DNA of 64,000 nucleotides from Acanthornis magna (Eukaryota; Chordata; Aves; Passeriformes; Acanthizidae): assembly GCA_036785705.1 (NCBI GenBank), contig JAWUZG010000004.1:10140501-10204500 (forward strand). The letters run 5' to 3'. The translations under genes and the position numbers were made by a program. Below are positions 25,679 through 38,242 of the stretch, one piece after another. Position 1 is the stretch's first letter; every line of letters begins with the position of its first letter. Under the pieces are notes generated by a model. That model saw only the letters and a program-made list of their open reading frames with translations, was not told where the DNA came from and did no database searches.

Positions 25679-26040
25679 TGAATTTTTGAGGTTTTAATTT
25701 TACTCCTCATTACAAATCTACATTCTAGAAAAGCACTGGAAAAGCATGGGTGACAAAATAATAAACCCCCAAAATTTAAAACAATCTTTTTTGTTACTTG
25801 GCTGTTAAGAATATTCCCATGGTTCTAGCTAAATAATCCTAGAATTTTTATATATTTTAAAGGAAATTACTCTATTCTCTTTTTTTCCCCTCCCAAAAAC
25901 ATCTTGTATTCATTCTCAAAATTAGGTTGGCAGTTTTTGCAAGTTCATAAGAGTTTGAGCTCTTTAATGATGCTGGAATGTGTTATGTGATCTTTGAAAA
26001 AGGAGCATTAACAATAGAATATGATAAATTTTAGGTAGCA

Positions 26041-26400
26041 ATTAGGCTGTGTCCTTCGACAGACAAATTTGGGCAAATACTCTGGTATTCAACTCGGTTA
26101 ATAATAGCAGGTAGTCATACAATTAGGACTGCGGTTACTCGGATCCCATAATTCAGCTGGCAAATGTCAGTAATATGTGGGGATTATTGACGGGAGCTAC
26201 AAAGTTCAAACGTGTTTGTTATAAGCTTCTATGATTCCGATGCAGTTGGTGGGCATTTGGGATTTGCAGCGTATTGTGAGCTTTGTTATTTGCACTTTCT
26301 TATATCCAAGTTTCCAGCCATACAAGAAGAACAGAGCAATCAGCCCGTGCCAGTGCAGTGCGTAGGCTTCGCTATGTACCTACTTAAATGTAATGGCCAT
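26041..26400. promoter_or_regulatory. CpG-retaining block, candidate conserved regulatory element
   Basis: Eleven CpG dinucleotides occur between 26056 and 26371, whereas about 370 bp on the left (25681-26054) has none and 26400-26660 has none. The block also has balanced base composition, no transposon similarity, and several ATTA/TAAT homeodomain-type cores (gcaattagg near 26040, caattagga near 26120). Retained CpGs in a methylated, CpG-poor vertebrate background usually mean purifying selection or lack of germline methylation. A developmental enhancer or an ultraconserved-type element would fit. A 63-codon frame inside it (26212-26403) begins with GTG just after an in-frame stop and is not convincing as coding sequence. 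Confidence 0.45.
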
Positions 26401-28630
26401 TGATTTCCTTTATGAGAGCCTCTGGTTTTTTATAATACATGTAAGGTAGCATATCAATTCTGTACTTATTTAAAGCCCCATGCCAAAACTACAGACCATC
26501 CTGAATAGATTGTTGGCTCAATACTGTGACAAAATTGTAGTTAGAGCAGGAATATTTAGCTGATTGGAACCTTATTTGTACAACCCCAGGAGTCTAAGAC
26601 AAGCATAAAGTCATTCTTAACAATAACTATGCTCTCTTAACATATTTAGCAAAAATGATACACCAACTATTCGATGTCTACAGAAATAAAAAAATCTGGA
26701 TGCTATCAGGGTTACATTTCCCCTACCCTCCCTCTGCATCTTCCCCCTTTTTTTCTCTTTTTTTATTTATAAAGACGTTGTGCTGCAAGGAGAAATTTCA
26801 CATCTGTCTGAAATGTGTTATCCCATTTAACAAAAAAACATGCGTAAGGGGAAAGACTGGAGCAGTCTTAATGGAAGAAATAGCTTTTAGACTGAGTCCA
26901 AATGGGGAAAACCTCAAATTAATGCGTGATATAGTGAGCCAATAATCCTGTTTATAAACATATTTGTCTACAATGTGGACAGCTGACACTGTAAAACCAA
27001 ATGCATCTGAGCTTCTTAATATAATCCATATATCACAGTATAAGTCGCTGGACTTCTAAGAGTGAGTTACAGATCTACTGCTTTGCTTTCTTTCTCTTAG
27101 GAAACTAGTTTATTGCAGTCTGGAAGTAAATATGGTTTATTTCAAAGATTTTTCTTATTGCATTTTGCTGTTGATACAATGGAGATGTGAAGGCTAACAC
27201 AGGAATGCTGTGCATGGCTGCAAAGCCAGTGTTTACTTCCCTGTGGCAAAAATTTAAAAAAAAAATGCTTTGCCACTTTAAACAGTCCTTTTATTCTCCA
27301 AATTGTCTATTAAACTAAGTATTTGAGTCAGTGATGCTATCTGTCTTATCACTCTGAATCTCCTATGACTTGCAATGTAAAAATAGTTTACTAGAGTAAT
27401 ATTTCAAAAATCTAATGTATTTTTTTAAAATGCTGAATATTTGTAATTATGTCTTTGGCTGTTTGAATTTATGAAGTTTTGATCCTGTACTCCTTCCAAT
27501 TAATTGAAAATCCATTTCTGAATAATATTTTATTTGGGTCCTGCTACAGTCATACAAGTACACGGCAAAAGCACAAGGTACAAGGCAAGGGTGTGTAAAG
27601 GTTTGATTTCAAAGAGGAAGATGTAGGTTTCAAGTCACCTTAAAAGTGTTGATCACTGCAGACCTTCTGCCCTCTAATCTATGGTCATCAAGCTAGATTA
27701 TTCATTCTGTCCTCAGAATTTCTAATCATACTGGTGAAAGAGTTGGGTGCAAGGGAACAAAGTCATAATTCATAAACATTAATTTAGCTTTTCTTGAGCT
27801 AATGGCAATGCAGAGGATGCCACAGTCACCACCTTTTGGCAGTGATTCTTGTTGAACTGGCTGGCAGGGAAAGATACCTGTAAAACAGAAGCCTGCATTC
27901 TTTCTGCCTAATGTTAATTCCTAGAGAAGCTTCCTAAATTAAGGGCCACACCTGCTCATTTCAGATGGCCTATGAATTCCCAAATGCAAAGGCAATTCCA
28001 ATATGGAGATTAAACTATTAAACTTATTAAATCAAATAAAAATAAAGAGTAGGTAGCATGTGGGAGATAGATGATATGGCAGAAAGCTTGGTGTTACTGG
28101 CAGATTTTGTACATAGCAAACATGTATAAGTACCTGAACATGTTTTATGACATGTAGCTTCATTTCTGATTACAGACCACCAATACCTTTCTCAAAAAAA
28201 TTTTGAAATTACCACTATTTAACATCACTCAAAGCTTGATCTCTGCAAACTCATTATAAAATTTATTGCCTACACCTATACTTTTGAGAAAGTCATGGTG
28301 GAAGTTCAAGCACTGATAATCTACAGTACCCAGTCAATGTTAAATTAATCTCTGTGCACAATTTTGCTTCTGTCAACAGGCACTCCCAGAAACATGGCCA
28401 AAGGTTGATCAGAGGCCACCAGCTGCAAGAGACTATTTGCAAAGGGAAGTATGATTACAACAAGGTTTGGGTCCCATAGAAAATACCACATGTTGGATTG
28501 TATGATCTTAACATTATTGTAAACATTTTACTAGAAAAAAAGTTGCACAGAATAGCTCTTTACTACACCCCACCTATCTTTGCAGATGAACACGACTCTT
28601 TAGACAATCACATCTTCAGCAAAAATTTGA
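26401..28630. other. AT-rich unique DNA, nothing recognised
   Basis: No repeat, exon or RNA gene was recognised. Composition is uniform and CpG-poor. Confidence 0.55.
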
Positions 28631-28935
28631 AATCACAGAATATCCTAAGCTGGAAGGGACCCAGAATGATCATCCAGTCTAGCTCCTGGCCCTGCATAGG
28701 ACGATCCCCAGGAGTCACACTATGTGCTGAGAACATTGTCCAAACAATTCTTGAACTTTGTCAGGCTTGACAATTCCCATTCCCCACTTCCCTGGGGAGC
28801 CCAGCCAGTGCCCAACCTCCCTCTGGATGAAGAACATTTTCCTAGTATCCAGCCATAAACTCCCCTGACACAGTGTCATGCTGCTCCCTTGAGTGCTATC
28901 GCTGGTCTTCAGAGAGAAGTGATCAGCACCTGCGC
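28631..28935 (-). mobile_element. CR1 LINE 3' region, minus strand
   Basis: Read on the plus strand, this copy begins with the reversed CR1 tail aatcacagaatatcctaag and continues through ctggaagggaccc, tcctggccctgca, cttccctggggagcc, ctctggatgaagaacat and cccctgacacagtgtcatg to gagagaagtgatcagcacctgc. These are reverse complements of the CR1 3' untranslated region and the end of ORF2. The copy is 5'-truncated, as usual for CR1, and moderately diverged. The downstream side (about 28936 onward) is unrelated AT-rich DNA. Confidence 0.9.
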
Positions 28936-31900
28936 CAAATTTAAATCAGAAGTTGTTCTCATGCAATGCAATAAAGCTAGACAATTTCTTTGTAATTATT
29001 TACTATCTTTTGGAATGTATAAGTGTTTAAACATTTCTCTTTCTGAAGTCATTTACTGGGAAAAGTATTAATCCGCATTTGAGTATGTTAGTCATTAAGC
29101 ATTTTACTCTGTGCTCTATAGTAATTGTCTCTCATTGCCTTCTATGTGAAGTATGACAAATTAAAAACATAAATATCAACTGAGTAGATTGTCTGGGTTG
29201 TCTTTCCTCCCATTTTAGGTTAGTGTCACAGCCACTGAACTGTAAAACCAAAGTGGGAATCAGTCCATGTAATCCCATCTGCAGTGGAACGTGTGTCTAG
29301 GTCTGTCTAGCCTTATAGTCCTCTGAAGGACATCTAACCTCCACTAAGAAGGATTAGATTGTCACCCACTGGTGTCCAGGCCTTCAGATATGTGTAATGA
29401 AAAGAAGTAAGCAGCAGACTAGGATGTTCTGGATTTCACTTAGCTGGTTTAAAATATAGCTCTGTATTGGCTTTATTGAAATATTAGAAACTTTCTTTAG
29501 GTGGCCTGGATTGCCTTATTGCCAGATTAGGTGCAGTAGATTTCACTCTCATTGTCTTGATACAGCTGCATTCTGTTTGGAATCAAAATCTAAAAGTGGT
29601 CTCACTTTTTTTCTGCAAAGTGACCATGAACTGACCCTTAATAACAAATTTTAACGTGCTAACCTTATTCACAATCATCAGTAAATAACAAAATGGTACA
29701 AAAAGCAATTAACATAAATTAAAACATAAATTTTAAACAGCAGGCTCTTAAAAAATTCTAATCAGACACCTACTGACTCAAGATCTAATCCTGTTGCCAC
29801 TGAAGACAGGTCATATATTATTTTAATTTCTTCTATCTAGCTTGCTAGTTTCTTGTTCCTATAATAGCATATATCACTGCAGTATCTAAGTGTCACTAAG
29901 GAAATAGTAACTGCTCTACCGATGGGCCAGTAATGTCATTTTTTTTTCTCTCTCTGCTTCTCTTAAGGCAATTAATTTTTTTTTTTTTTTGGTTTTACCC
30001 CCATCTCATATCTTTCTTTTTCTTACCTTCTTTTTTAGCATCTCTTCCATTCCCAAGTGTCATCTCCAGTGATATTTGGAGAAGTTTATATATTAATTGA
30101 AAGGATGTTCAATTTAGGTTTATTTTAGTCAGGTAAGATTAAGTTTTGATCCTGTTGTTGAGAAAATGCTGCACCACATATATTTTTAATCTCCCCGCTA
30201 CAGTCACACTGACAGATCCTACAGAAAACAGTTATAAATGCAAGTCATCTTTATGAGGATAGACATACTCTATGAGATATGTCAGGCTTTAGAGATCAAC
30301 AGAGATTAATTTTGAAAGTGGCTGATATGAGATGACTGTTTCAGGAGTCATCACATTAAACAATGTTCTGGGAGAAGATGGTGGTGATTTTATTTTATTT
30401 TAATAAACAAGGAGATGTCCACATTCTGAATTTGCTCAAATCTTTTACTGTTATGGTGCCACTACCACAATCCAGATACTAACAAGATTCCAGGGAAATC
30501 CCAAAATATGATGATCTAGCGCTATGAGGATGGGATAGAAGGGTATCTTTTATTATCCACTATCAGAAAGGATTTTTAATTCTCAGCAAAGACTCTGGCA
30601 GTCTTCTCTGCAAGACAATTAAGAAAACAGGGAGATCACTTGAAATCCACAACTTTAAAGACATTCTATTTCAAATTAGATAGGATGTTACTGGTGGAAG
30701 ATAACATCAGAGACACATACCAAAGAAGCAGCAAAGCATAAGAGAAAGATAGAAACAAAGAAAGCTTTCAGGTTAGTTTGAGGATAATAAAACAAATATG
30801 CTGCTCAATCACAACAAATACATAAGTTTTGTATATACTAATTAAGACCACTGACACCTTGAAGTGTCTTGTTTATGTGCTTTGCATTATACACAGAACA
30901 ATTTAGGTTCTCACAGCTGTTGCCAAAAATCAGTCTTAGTCCATTGCTTTAATTAATCTATGCTCATTATCAGGATGGCAGTCTTTCTATAAAAATAAAG
31001 GCAAAGGAGAAGATGTATCATTAGTAGAGATTTTAGAGAAATTTGCAGGATACTGAGACATTAAATATTTTCTACCCTTAGTGAAGTTCTTTGATATGTA
31101 ACAATAGCAATGACATCTCCAAATACAATCTTCAAATAAATACTTGAAGGTTTGAAAATCTGATGTTTAACAGAAAATACCATTCACACTAACTAACTTC
31201 TTTCTCATTTCTTAATAAATTAAGGGGTGTTGCATAGAACATATGGCTTTAGGATGATCTAAATAGTCTTCCAAGATTATGAAAAAATACCTCATTAGAA
31301 AAGAAATATGTAATTACAGGAACTTATTAAAAAGAGGGGAAATGGCAAGTGGATTCTGTTGTAGAAGAGTGCACAACCTACTTTACCTCTCCCTTTCTTT
31401 CCCTCCTCCTCTTTTTATGTATATTGTATAGTTAAACGAGATAGTTAATATGAAACATGTGCCATGTTTAACTCTGTTTTCTTAAGCTGAAAATATGTTC
31501 TTTATTGATATTGTATTGAAAAGTTAAATACATAACTGAAAACTACATTCGATTTGAAGTAAAAGTAAAAAGGTAAGATATAAGGGGAAATTGCAGCAGG
31601 AATACTTAATAATCATAAACATATATATATTATGACTCCAGAAAATTAATTCTAGATCTTGTATTTGAAAAACTAACAAACAAATGCACAACAGAATCTG
31701 TAAACATGTGGATATTCCCACACACTCTGCCCCTTCCCAGAAGTAACACACAGATCCTACATCTCTCCAATAAACAAATAGTTCTGAAATATACACACAA
31801 TAATATTTAAATTATCTGCCAGTTAAGAAAGGACAATCAAAGACAAAAGGAGGGCACGAAGAATGGCAAAACTTCAGGATGACAGAATGTACCATGTATG

Positions 31901-32766
31901 TTTTACCTTTTTTTTTTTTTTTGTTAAAGGGACAAGCAAGCAGCTCATTTATTTCCTATCAACAGAACAATGAATACAAGCTTTAAGAAGCACTGATTTT
32001 CATTAAAAATATACAACAGTACATATACCTGCCACGCCTATGTCTAAAGTGTTTCAAATTCTTCCTCTCAGTGATCACATGATGAGAGTTTAAAAATGGA
32101 CAATATTATGATTATAATCCACTCTGTTTAAGTGATTAATCCAGTCTCAAATGGTTATGGTAGAAAAGCTTAATGTTGCTAACGATAGGATTTATTTTTG
32201 GGTTGGATTAAGTGTTATGTTGAACATGTTGGTGATTTCAATTTGCCTTGTGATCTGGAAGGACAGGTATTGAAATTTTAACAAAATCAGACAAGAATAA
32301 CCTTCAACAGGAGCTGACAATTTATGTTACTGAGTAATACTCTGAAAACAAATTTAATTGGATACATAACAAGCAATCATTATTTTTAAGAATGGGAACT
32401 ACTGATATTTATCAATTTGTTCTTTACTAATAGTAGCTATATTCGGCCTCATAATGAAAAGTGTATAAAACCTCACTGCACAGAGGGGCCAAAGAAATAT
32501 TAATTCAAAATAATGCTGCTATTTTGAATTATGCTGAAAAGATGTAATCTTGAACATGTCACATACTTAGTAAAACAAAAAAGCAAACAAAAATTATTGA
32601 GTTGTGTGAGGGTTTACATAAAAGATAATTTTTTAAAATCACAGCAAATATGTCATCATTGCACTCTGATGACAAATACATCAGGTAGTATGTCCACTGT
32701 GAGTGGACCATTGAAGTGACCAAGTTTTAAACTGCCACCCAAAATTTGGAGTTTCCAACACAGATC
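28936..32766. other. AT-rich unique DNA, one hairpin
   Basis: Poly(T) runs occur near 29978-29991 and 31909-31922, and a perfect 12-bp hairpin lies at 32501-32531. No exon, RNA gene or transposon was recognised. Confidence 0.55.
32501..32531. repeat. Perfect 12-bp inverted repeat, 7-nt loop
   Basis: The arms taattcaaaata (32501-32512) and tattttgaatta (32520-32531) are exact reverse complements around atgctgc. It is AT-rich with no neighbouring gene, and its function is unknown. Confidence 0.75.
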
Positions 32767-32771
32767 ATGTT

Positions 32772-34163
32772 TGTCGTGGGTTTGACCCTGGCTAAATGCC
32801 AGGCACCTACGACGTTTGCTCTCTATGCTCTCTCCTGCTGCAGCTATGCAGAGGAGAGGGAAAGTTAACACAAAACACTGGACTTATGAGTTGAGATAAG
32901 ACCACTGATAAGGTGACGCACTAGATTCAGGGCAAAAGCAGGCGGTAAAACTTAAAGTTGCAAAAAAAAGTGATTTATTAGTCTAACAGAGTCGGAGGAT
33001 AAATCAGAGGTAAAAATAAGCTCTCAAGACACCGTTTCTTCACTGACCCCCCTTCCCTCTTAAGGCACCGCTTCCCAGCTCACCCCCTCCCTCCTTTCCA
33101 ACTAACCAACAACTCCCAGGCAGGGGCAGGGTGTGGGGTTTTTTCCTTAAGTCAGTCCATCACAATTCTTCTACTGCAGACACTGTTTCTCTATTCGCCC
33201 CCTCCTTCCATTCAACCAACAGATCCGGGCTGGGGCCAGATATGTGGCTTTTCTTAGTCAGTCCAACGCCACAATTCTTCTGCTACAAACGCTGTTTCTC
33301 TACTCACCCCTCTCCCTATTAAGGCCATTTCTCAGCTCGCCCCCTCCCTCCTTCCTTCTAACCAACAGCTCCGGGGTGGGGGCAGGGCATGGGGGTTTTC
33401 CTTTGGTCAGGGTCAGTCCATCAGGGGAAAAGAATCCTCTACTTAGCCATGGGGGTCCCTCCCACGAGGGACAGTCCTCTGCGAACTTCTTTGGCGTGGG
33501 TCCAATCTCACGAGCAGCCCCGCCCGATTGCTGCTGTCCGAGATTCTCTCCAGGCTGCAGATTTCCAAGCCAAGGCCAGGCTGTTTCCATCCCGGGAGCA
33601 AGGCCTTTCTCTCTCCTGCAAGGCTTTTGCAACTCTCAGTCTCTGGGACTCCCACTGGATCACAGCTTCCTGCAGGCTTCCACCTGCTCCTCTGGCGTGG
33701 GCACCTCCCCACAGGCTGTGGGGGGTTTCTCTGCACCCCCTGGACTCCATGGGCTGCAGGGGGACCACCTGCTCCCCCCATGGTCTTCACCACGGCTGGC
33801 AGAGGGTTTTCAGCTCCGGCGCCTGGAGCACCTCCTCCCCCACCTTCTCCACTGACCTTGGTGCCTCCATGTTGTTCTCCCTCACATATTTTTACCTCCT
33901 CCTCCTCCTTCCCTGGCTACAAAGAAGTGCGTGCTTACCCTGTTTTGATTTCTTCTTCAAGATGTTTTCACAGAGGCGTAACTAACATCTCAAATTGGCC
34001 CAGGTTTGGCCAGCAGCATGTCCATCATCTTCAGAGCCATCAGAGATTGGCTCTGCTGGACATGATGGAGAAATTTCCAGAATCTTTACTCAGGACATGC
34101 AGGAGCCATCTTTGTACCCCACCCTATCCACTGGCAAAAACTGGGCCAGGCAAAACTACCACA
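32772..34163 (-). mobile_element. Full-length long avian ERV solo LTR with perfect 5-bp TSD
   Basis: The element starts tgtcgtgggtttgaccctgg (32772) and ends caaaactaccaca (34163), giving the TG...CA ends of an LTR. It is flanked by identical 5-bp duplications, atgtt at 32767-32771 and 34164-34168. Its sense strand is minus. Read that way, it opens with a TGTGGTAG start, carries GC-rich U3 sequence, and has an AATAAA signal (tttatt on plus near 32972) ahead of the terminal ggtgcctggcatttagccaggg-like end. No gag, pol or env sequence lies beside it, so recombination between two LTRs has removed the provirus. Around 33030-33450 are three diverged tandem units. The high GC content creates several frames of about 200 codons on both strands (for example 33528-34217), which are not genes. 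The 5' fragment at 9780-10065 belongs to the same family. Confidence 0.88.
33030..33450. repeat. Three tandem ~110-160 bp units inside the LTR
   Basis: Units start at 33030 (caccgtttcttcac), 33181 (cactgtttctctat) and 33290 (cgctgtttctctac). Each runs through a ccctccctcc-like tract, aaccaacagctcc, a ggggcagggc-like word and gtcagtcca. The middle unit lacks about 40 bp, including the ttaaggc-cagctc segment. Such repeats in U3 are often promoter modules, but that role is inferred. Confidence 0.8.
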
Positions 34164-34168
34164 ATGTT

Positions 34169-37142
34169 TTTAAAGCAACTTGGATTAATAGTAGGTAGCT
34201 TAAAGAGTAATGCATAATTCAAATGCTCCCGCTGACTTGGTCACTGCTCACATCTCAAATTTAATGTTTTTGTAGTTAAGGATATAAATATTGGTGCATC
34301 CCGGTAAATCTAATTTGGCCATTAGTAGTGGAAGGTTGTAGATCTTGCACTGACCTGACCCTGCAAGGTCTCAACACTGGTGTGGGCTTGTCCTGTCAGC
34401 TGGTTTCAACTCATCAGTACAGCCAGTGGACTTCAGAGAGCAATTAATCTCAGCCTAAAGTAGACATTTACGTTTGACCAGCCAGCTCTTTGTTGCTTTA
34501 ATTATATTATTACAGATTTCCCCCACGTACTGCGGATGTGTCCCACTGCTCCCTTTCTGATTTGGCAGCTTGCCTGTGCCAATTGTCCTTGTGACAGTGT
34601 AACATAGATGGTGTTGGGAGACAGAGACCATCTAAATCCTTCCTTGGCATTTGCTGTTGAAAAAACAGAGAGAAACTGCAGCCAGAATGAACTTATTCTG
34701 AGCTCAATTTACCCAAAAAGACAATGCAGATACATGAAAAGTGAGGTCTTCCTGGCTTCTAAGCTCTTAGGGTTTGCCAGTTCAGGTAAATGCAGATATG
34801 ATCAGAAGAAACAGGAACAGTTGTCTGAGCATAGAGCTTTCATACATCATTAAAATGATCTTTGAGATTTTCTGTATTTTTGCTATTTAACATGCACATT
34901 TCCACACATTTTTGTGCTCTACAAATGTTTATGCTCTAAAGACCATAAAAGAATAATTTGTAATATTTCATGTCTATAAGTTAATTACCCAAAAAGTGAA
35001 ACAAAATATAAAAGGAAGAAAATTGACAATAACTTAAAAAGGCATAAAATATAATAACAAATATAAGGTGGATATAAATTTCACAAACATATATTTACAA
35101 AGTTATAAAGGAATTTTACATGAACAGTGATGGTGTTGGATATACCACTAGCTGTACTGTACATGCAAGTACTTGCTATGCTCATTAATGTTGCATATTT
35201 TATAAGGTATAATCCTGAGCTGGCTAAAAGATAAAGGGCCAGAAATTAATACAAAAGTCAGTTAAATAGACGAACCTTATTATTCAAAAAATTAATGAAC
35301 TTAATGTAAAAAAGTTAAAAAACATGATAAACCCATTAAACATTTACAAAGGCATAGTTTTAGTGAAAAAGAAGGGTCTCCTGACATGTAAATCTATGGG
35401 TCATGTCCTTGAATTTGTCATAGCTCTGCTGAAGTCAGTGGAATAATATTTTTCACTGAATGAAAATGCATTTTTAAAATATTTTTGTTCTCTGTTACCA
35501 TATTAGTTTCTTGTTGTCTCAATAATATCTAATATTCTACTTATTTGCAATTATGTAGAATTACTTTTTGTGCAATCTGAATTTTGTTTAATTATTTGCC
35601 ATACAATACCTTCCAATAAGAACTATGTTTTTTAATCTATGTAATGAATTTTGTCTATGTTATTCCCATTAAGTCAATGGGTAAAGAACTACTAAAATAT
35701 TTGTTTGCCACTTTAAAAATTTATGAACAAGAAACGGAATAAAAAAGTTCAGTGGCTACAGAAAGAGTCTTTGTTGTTAAACTTGCTCAGTATTCAGTTG
35801 CTCAGCTTGCTGAGCTGCAACGTGCGTGCTTCACTAGACTCTGAAGTTTTAAATTTGCACTGCTGCTTATTTGCAAAACCGCCATCCACCATCATGGATT
35901 CTAGAATAATATGGAATGGGCCTGAAAGTGCTCAGTTGTTTTCAAATCAGGAAGAAAAATACCAAAAAAGAGAATATGACACTAAAAGCATCTAAAAAAC
36001 GAGAAAAAGGCAGAAATAAAAGAAAAAGATCTATTCGTGTTCTGGACATCGCTTTTAACGTCCAGTCAAAAACAAATCTAAGGCTACCTTTCAGCACTCA
36101 ATGTATCTTTGTTTATTTATCTGGAATTCAAAGAATAAGAAATTTAGAATGACTTTTTTAAAAAAAAAAATCCCAAGTATATAATGTCTTTCTTCTTTTT
36201 TTTTCCTTGAAGGATGTAATCACTAAAAAAGGCAGCATGTTTTTACTGAACACCAACTGAAGACATTCCTTGGTAAAGAAAGTACTCAGCAAAGGATGTT
36301 CTCCACATTATGAATATATAAGACATGAAGACTAAAGAATGCAAATCCTGAAACCATTACAAAAGTCAAGTTAGAAGCATTAGGCTACAAAACACTCATA
36401 CATTATTAAATATCTCAGCTGTGGCATCAGAGTACTTCCTAATTCTCATTTTCACTGAAATAAATTTATTTGTTAATCATTAAACGGGACAATAAATCTA
36501 AGAAAAAAAAAGAATTATATTCAAACATTCGTGAATACAGGAAGCTTTGAGAAGATAAATACCTTGCTAATTTGGAGCAATCTCTATGGCATTCCAGTAC
36601 TTTAGAGGTCTTGCTTGTGTATAACACATGCTTAGGGTCTTAATTTTCCTATAGTATATTAGAAGATATTTGGGAGCTGGATATGTAAGGAAGAAGTATG
36701 AAGAGACAGAAGAGAGAAGGCAGGTGTGTGGTAATCTGAACATTTACAGCATAAAAGAAACATACTGGAGCAAGTCTCAGACAGTATAATTTCTTTAATT
36801 TGAGACTTTACCATATACAAGCTCTCTTCATGATTTACATTCACATCATGGGTTGTAGTAAATAACTTTTTGGCCACCTGTCTCTTTGGCACTCATGAGC
36901 AATGACAACACTTCTGTTTGTGGTGTAAAAGAAGGATCACGCCAGCTGAGGTGCAGTTTTTCTCCATCATCACTGGGCTAAAAACCAAGTGTCTTGCTGC
37001 TTTATTGACACTACCCTTGGTCTGCTAGTTTGCATTTTTATTTAGGTAATTTTGTCAATACATTAGCGATGGCTTACTTAACAAAATTTGCTGAATGCTG
37101 AAACCTTTTTCATTTTGGCAAGATAGCTCTGGGTCCACAATT
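34169..37142. other. AT-rich unique DNA, nothing recognised
   Basis: There are short frames only. Words such as gaagtcagtgg (35431) and aagtcaatggg (35671) hint at a very old reptile/bird repeat, but too little remains to call. Confidence 0.5.
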
Positions 37143-37432
37143 TTGACAGGGTCCTGAGTGCTTTCCTGTCCCTGCCCACGCCCTCCCCACTTTGGAGTCC
37201 CCCCACCCTGGCCATGGCCCAGGACCCTTTGTCACCCCCCGGGGCCATTAGGCCCTGCCCCAGTGACACTGCAGCAGCTCCCCACAGCCCTGCCCTGCCT
37301 GGTCACAGACCCCACTAAGCCAGAACCACCTCTGGGCCCATGGTCTGTCCCCACTCCCTTCATCTGGAAATTGTCCAGGTTTGTGTATGGGTTATCTTGG
37401 GATATTATCCAGCAATGAAACAAGCCCTGACA
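37143..37432. other. Small GC-rich segment with LTR-like ends
   Basis: About 290 bp of C-rich sequence sits abruptly in AT-rich DNA. It opens tgacagggtcctgag (about 37143) and closes agccctgaca (about 37431), so the ends are TG...CA with an almost matching inverted repeat (tgacaggg versus tgtcaggg). I see no convincing target duplication. It could be a short LTR, a non-autonomous element or a minisatellite-like segment. Frames on both strands (for example 37158-37418) are proline/glycine-rich by composition only. Confidence 0.4.
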
Positions 37433-37655
37433 GTTTTGGTATCTTTCATTTAATTTAGGAAATTACTCCTAAGAGAATCATCCTGTGGGGGCACCTATGC
37501 TTCTGTAGAGTAGTCAGCTAAAGTGGGTCAGTTATCAAGATGTAGTCAGGAATCTTTTTAGTTTCTTGTCTTTGAAACCTTTATGAACATGAAAGCTGTT
37601 CCAAATATACCTAGGACCTGTGCTATTAGATATGATCTCACTACCTGTGTTCCAC

Positions 37656-38242
37656 CATCACAGTTTAACCCCAACCAGAGGCCAAGCCTCATGCAGCTGC
37701 TCACTCACTCCCCCACCAACAGGACCAGGGAGAGAATCAGCAGGGTGAAAGATAGAAAACGTCTGATGAAAGACAGTTGAATAGGGGAAGCAAAAGTCAT
37801 ACACAGGCAAATCAAAACAAGGAATTAATTCACTGTTTCCCACGGGCAGGCAGGTGTTCAGCCATCTCGCGGAGAGCAGGGCCTCATCACACATAATGGT
37901 GATTTGGGAAGACAAATGATCTAACTCCAAATGTCTTCCCCTTGCTTTTTCTTCTCCCACACTTTACAGACTGAGCAAGATGCCATGTAGTCCGGAATAT
38001 CCCTTTGGTCAGTTGGAGTTAGCTCTCCTGGACATTTCTCCTCCCAGCCTTCCATTCAGCCTCGTCCCCTCACCAGTGTGGGAGTACTAAAAGCAGAAAA
38101 GCCCTTGGCTCTGTATAAACACTGCTCAGCCATAAGAAAAACATCTTTGTGTTATCAACGCTGTATTTAGCACAAATCCAAAACACAGCCCCATACCAGC
38201 CTCCGTGAAGAAAATTAAGTCTACCCCAACCAAAGCTAGCAA
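37656..38242 (-). mobile_element. Near-complete avian ERVL-type solo LTR, minus strand
   Basis: On the plus strand the reversed LTR starts catcacagtttaacccc (37656). It runs through aggcaggtgttcagccatctc (about 37850), gaatatccctttggtcagttgg (about 37997), gccataagaaaaacatc (about 38128) and gtgttatcaacgctgt to a decayed end near 38242 after ccccaaccaaagctagca. The order and wording match a common bird ERVL-like LTR, also seen on the plus strand at 22139-22517 and 45949-46511. The sense strand is minus. TATA and polyadenylation signals are mutated (the region near 37976 reads as a degraded TATA). Both ends have transitions typical of CpG decay, and no target duplication is clear. No internal retroviral genes are adjacent. 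Confidence 0.85.

Noticed and set aside
33244..34217. Open frames of 198-229 codons on the plus strand and 86-116 codons on the minus strand
   Set aside because: All lie wholly or almost wholly inside the GC-rich solo LTR. Several overlap in different frames with proline/serine/glycine bias, as expected from composition.
35420..35690. Words resembling an ancient reptile/bird repeat (gaagtcagtgg, aagtcaatggg)
   Set aside because: They are too short and isolated to assign a repeat family by eye.
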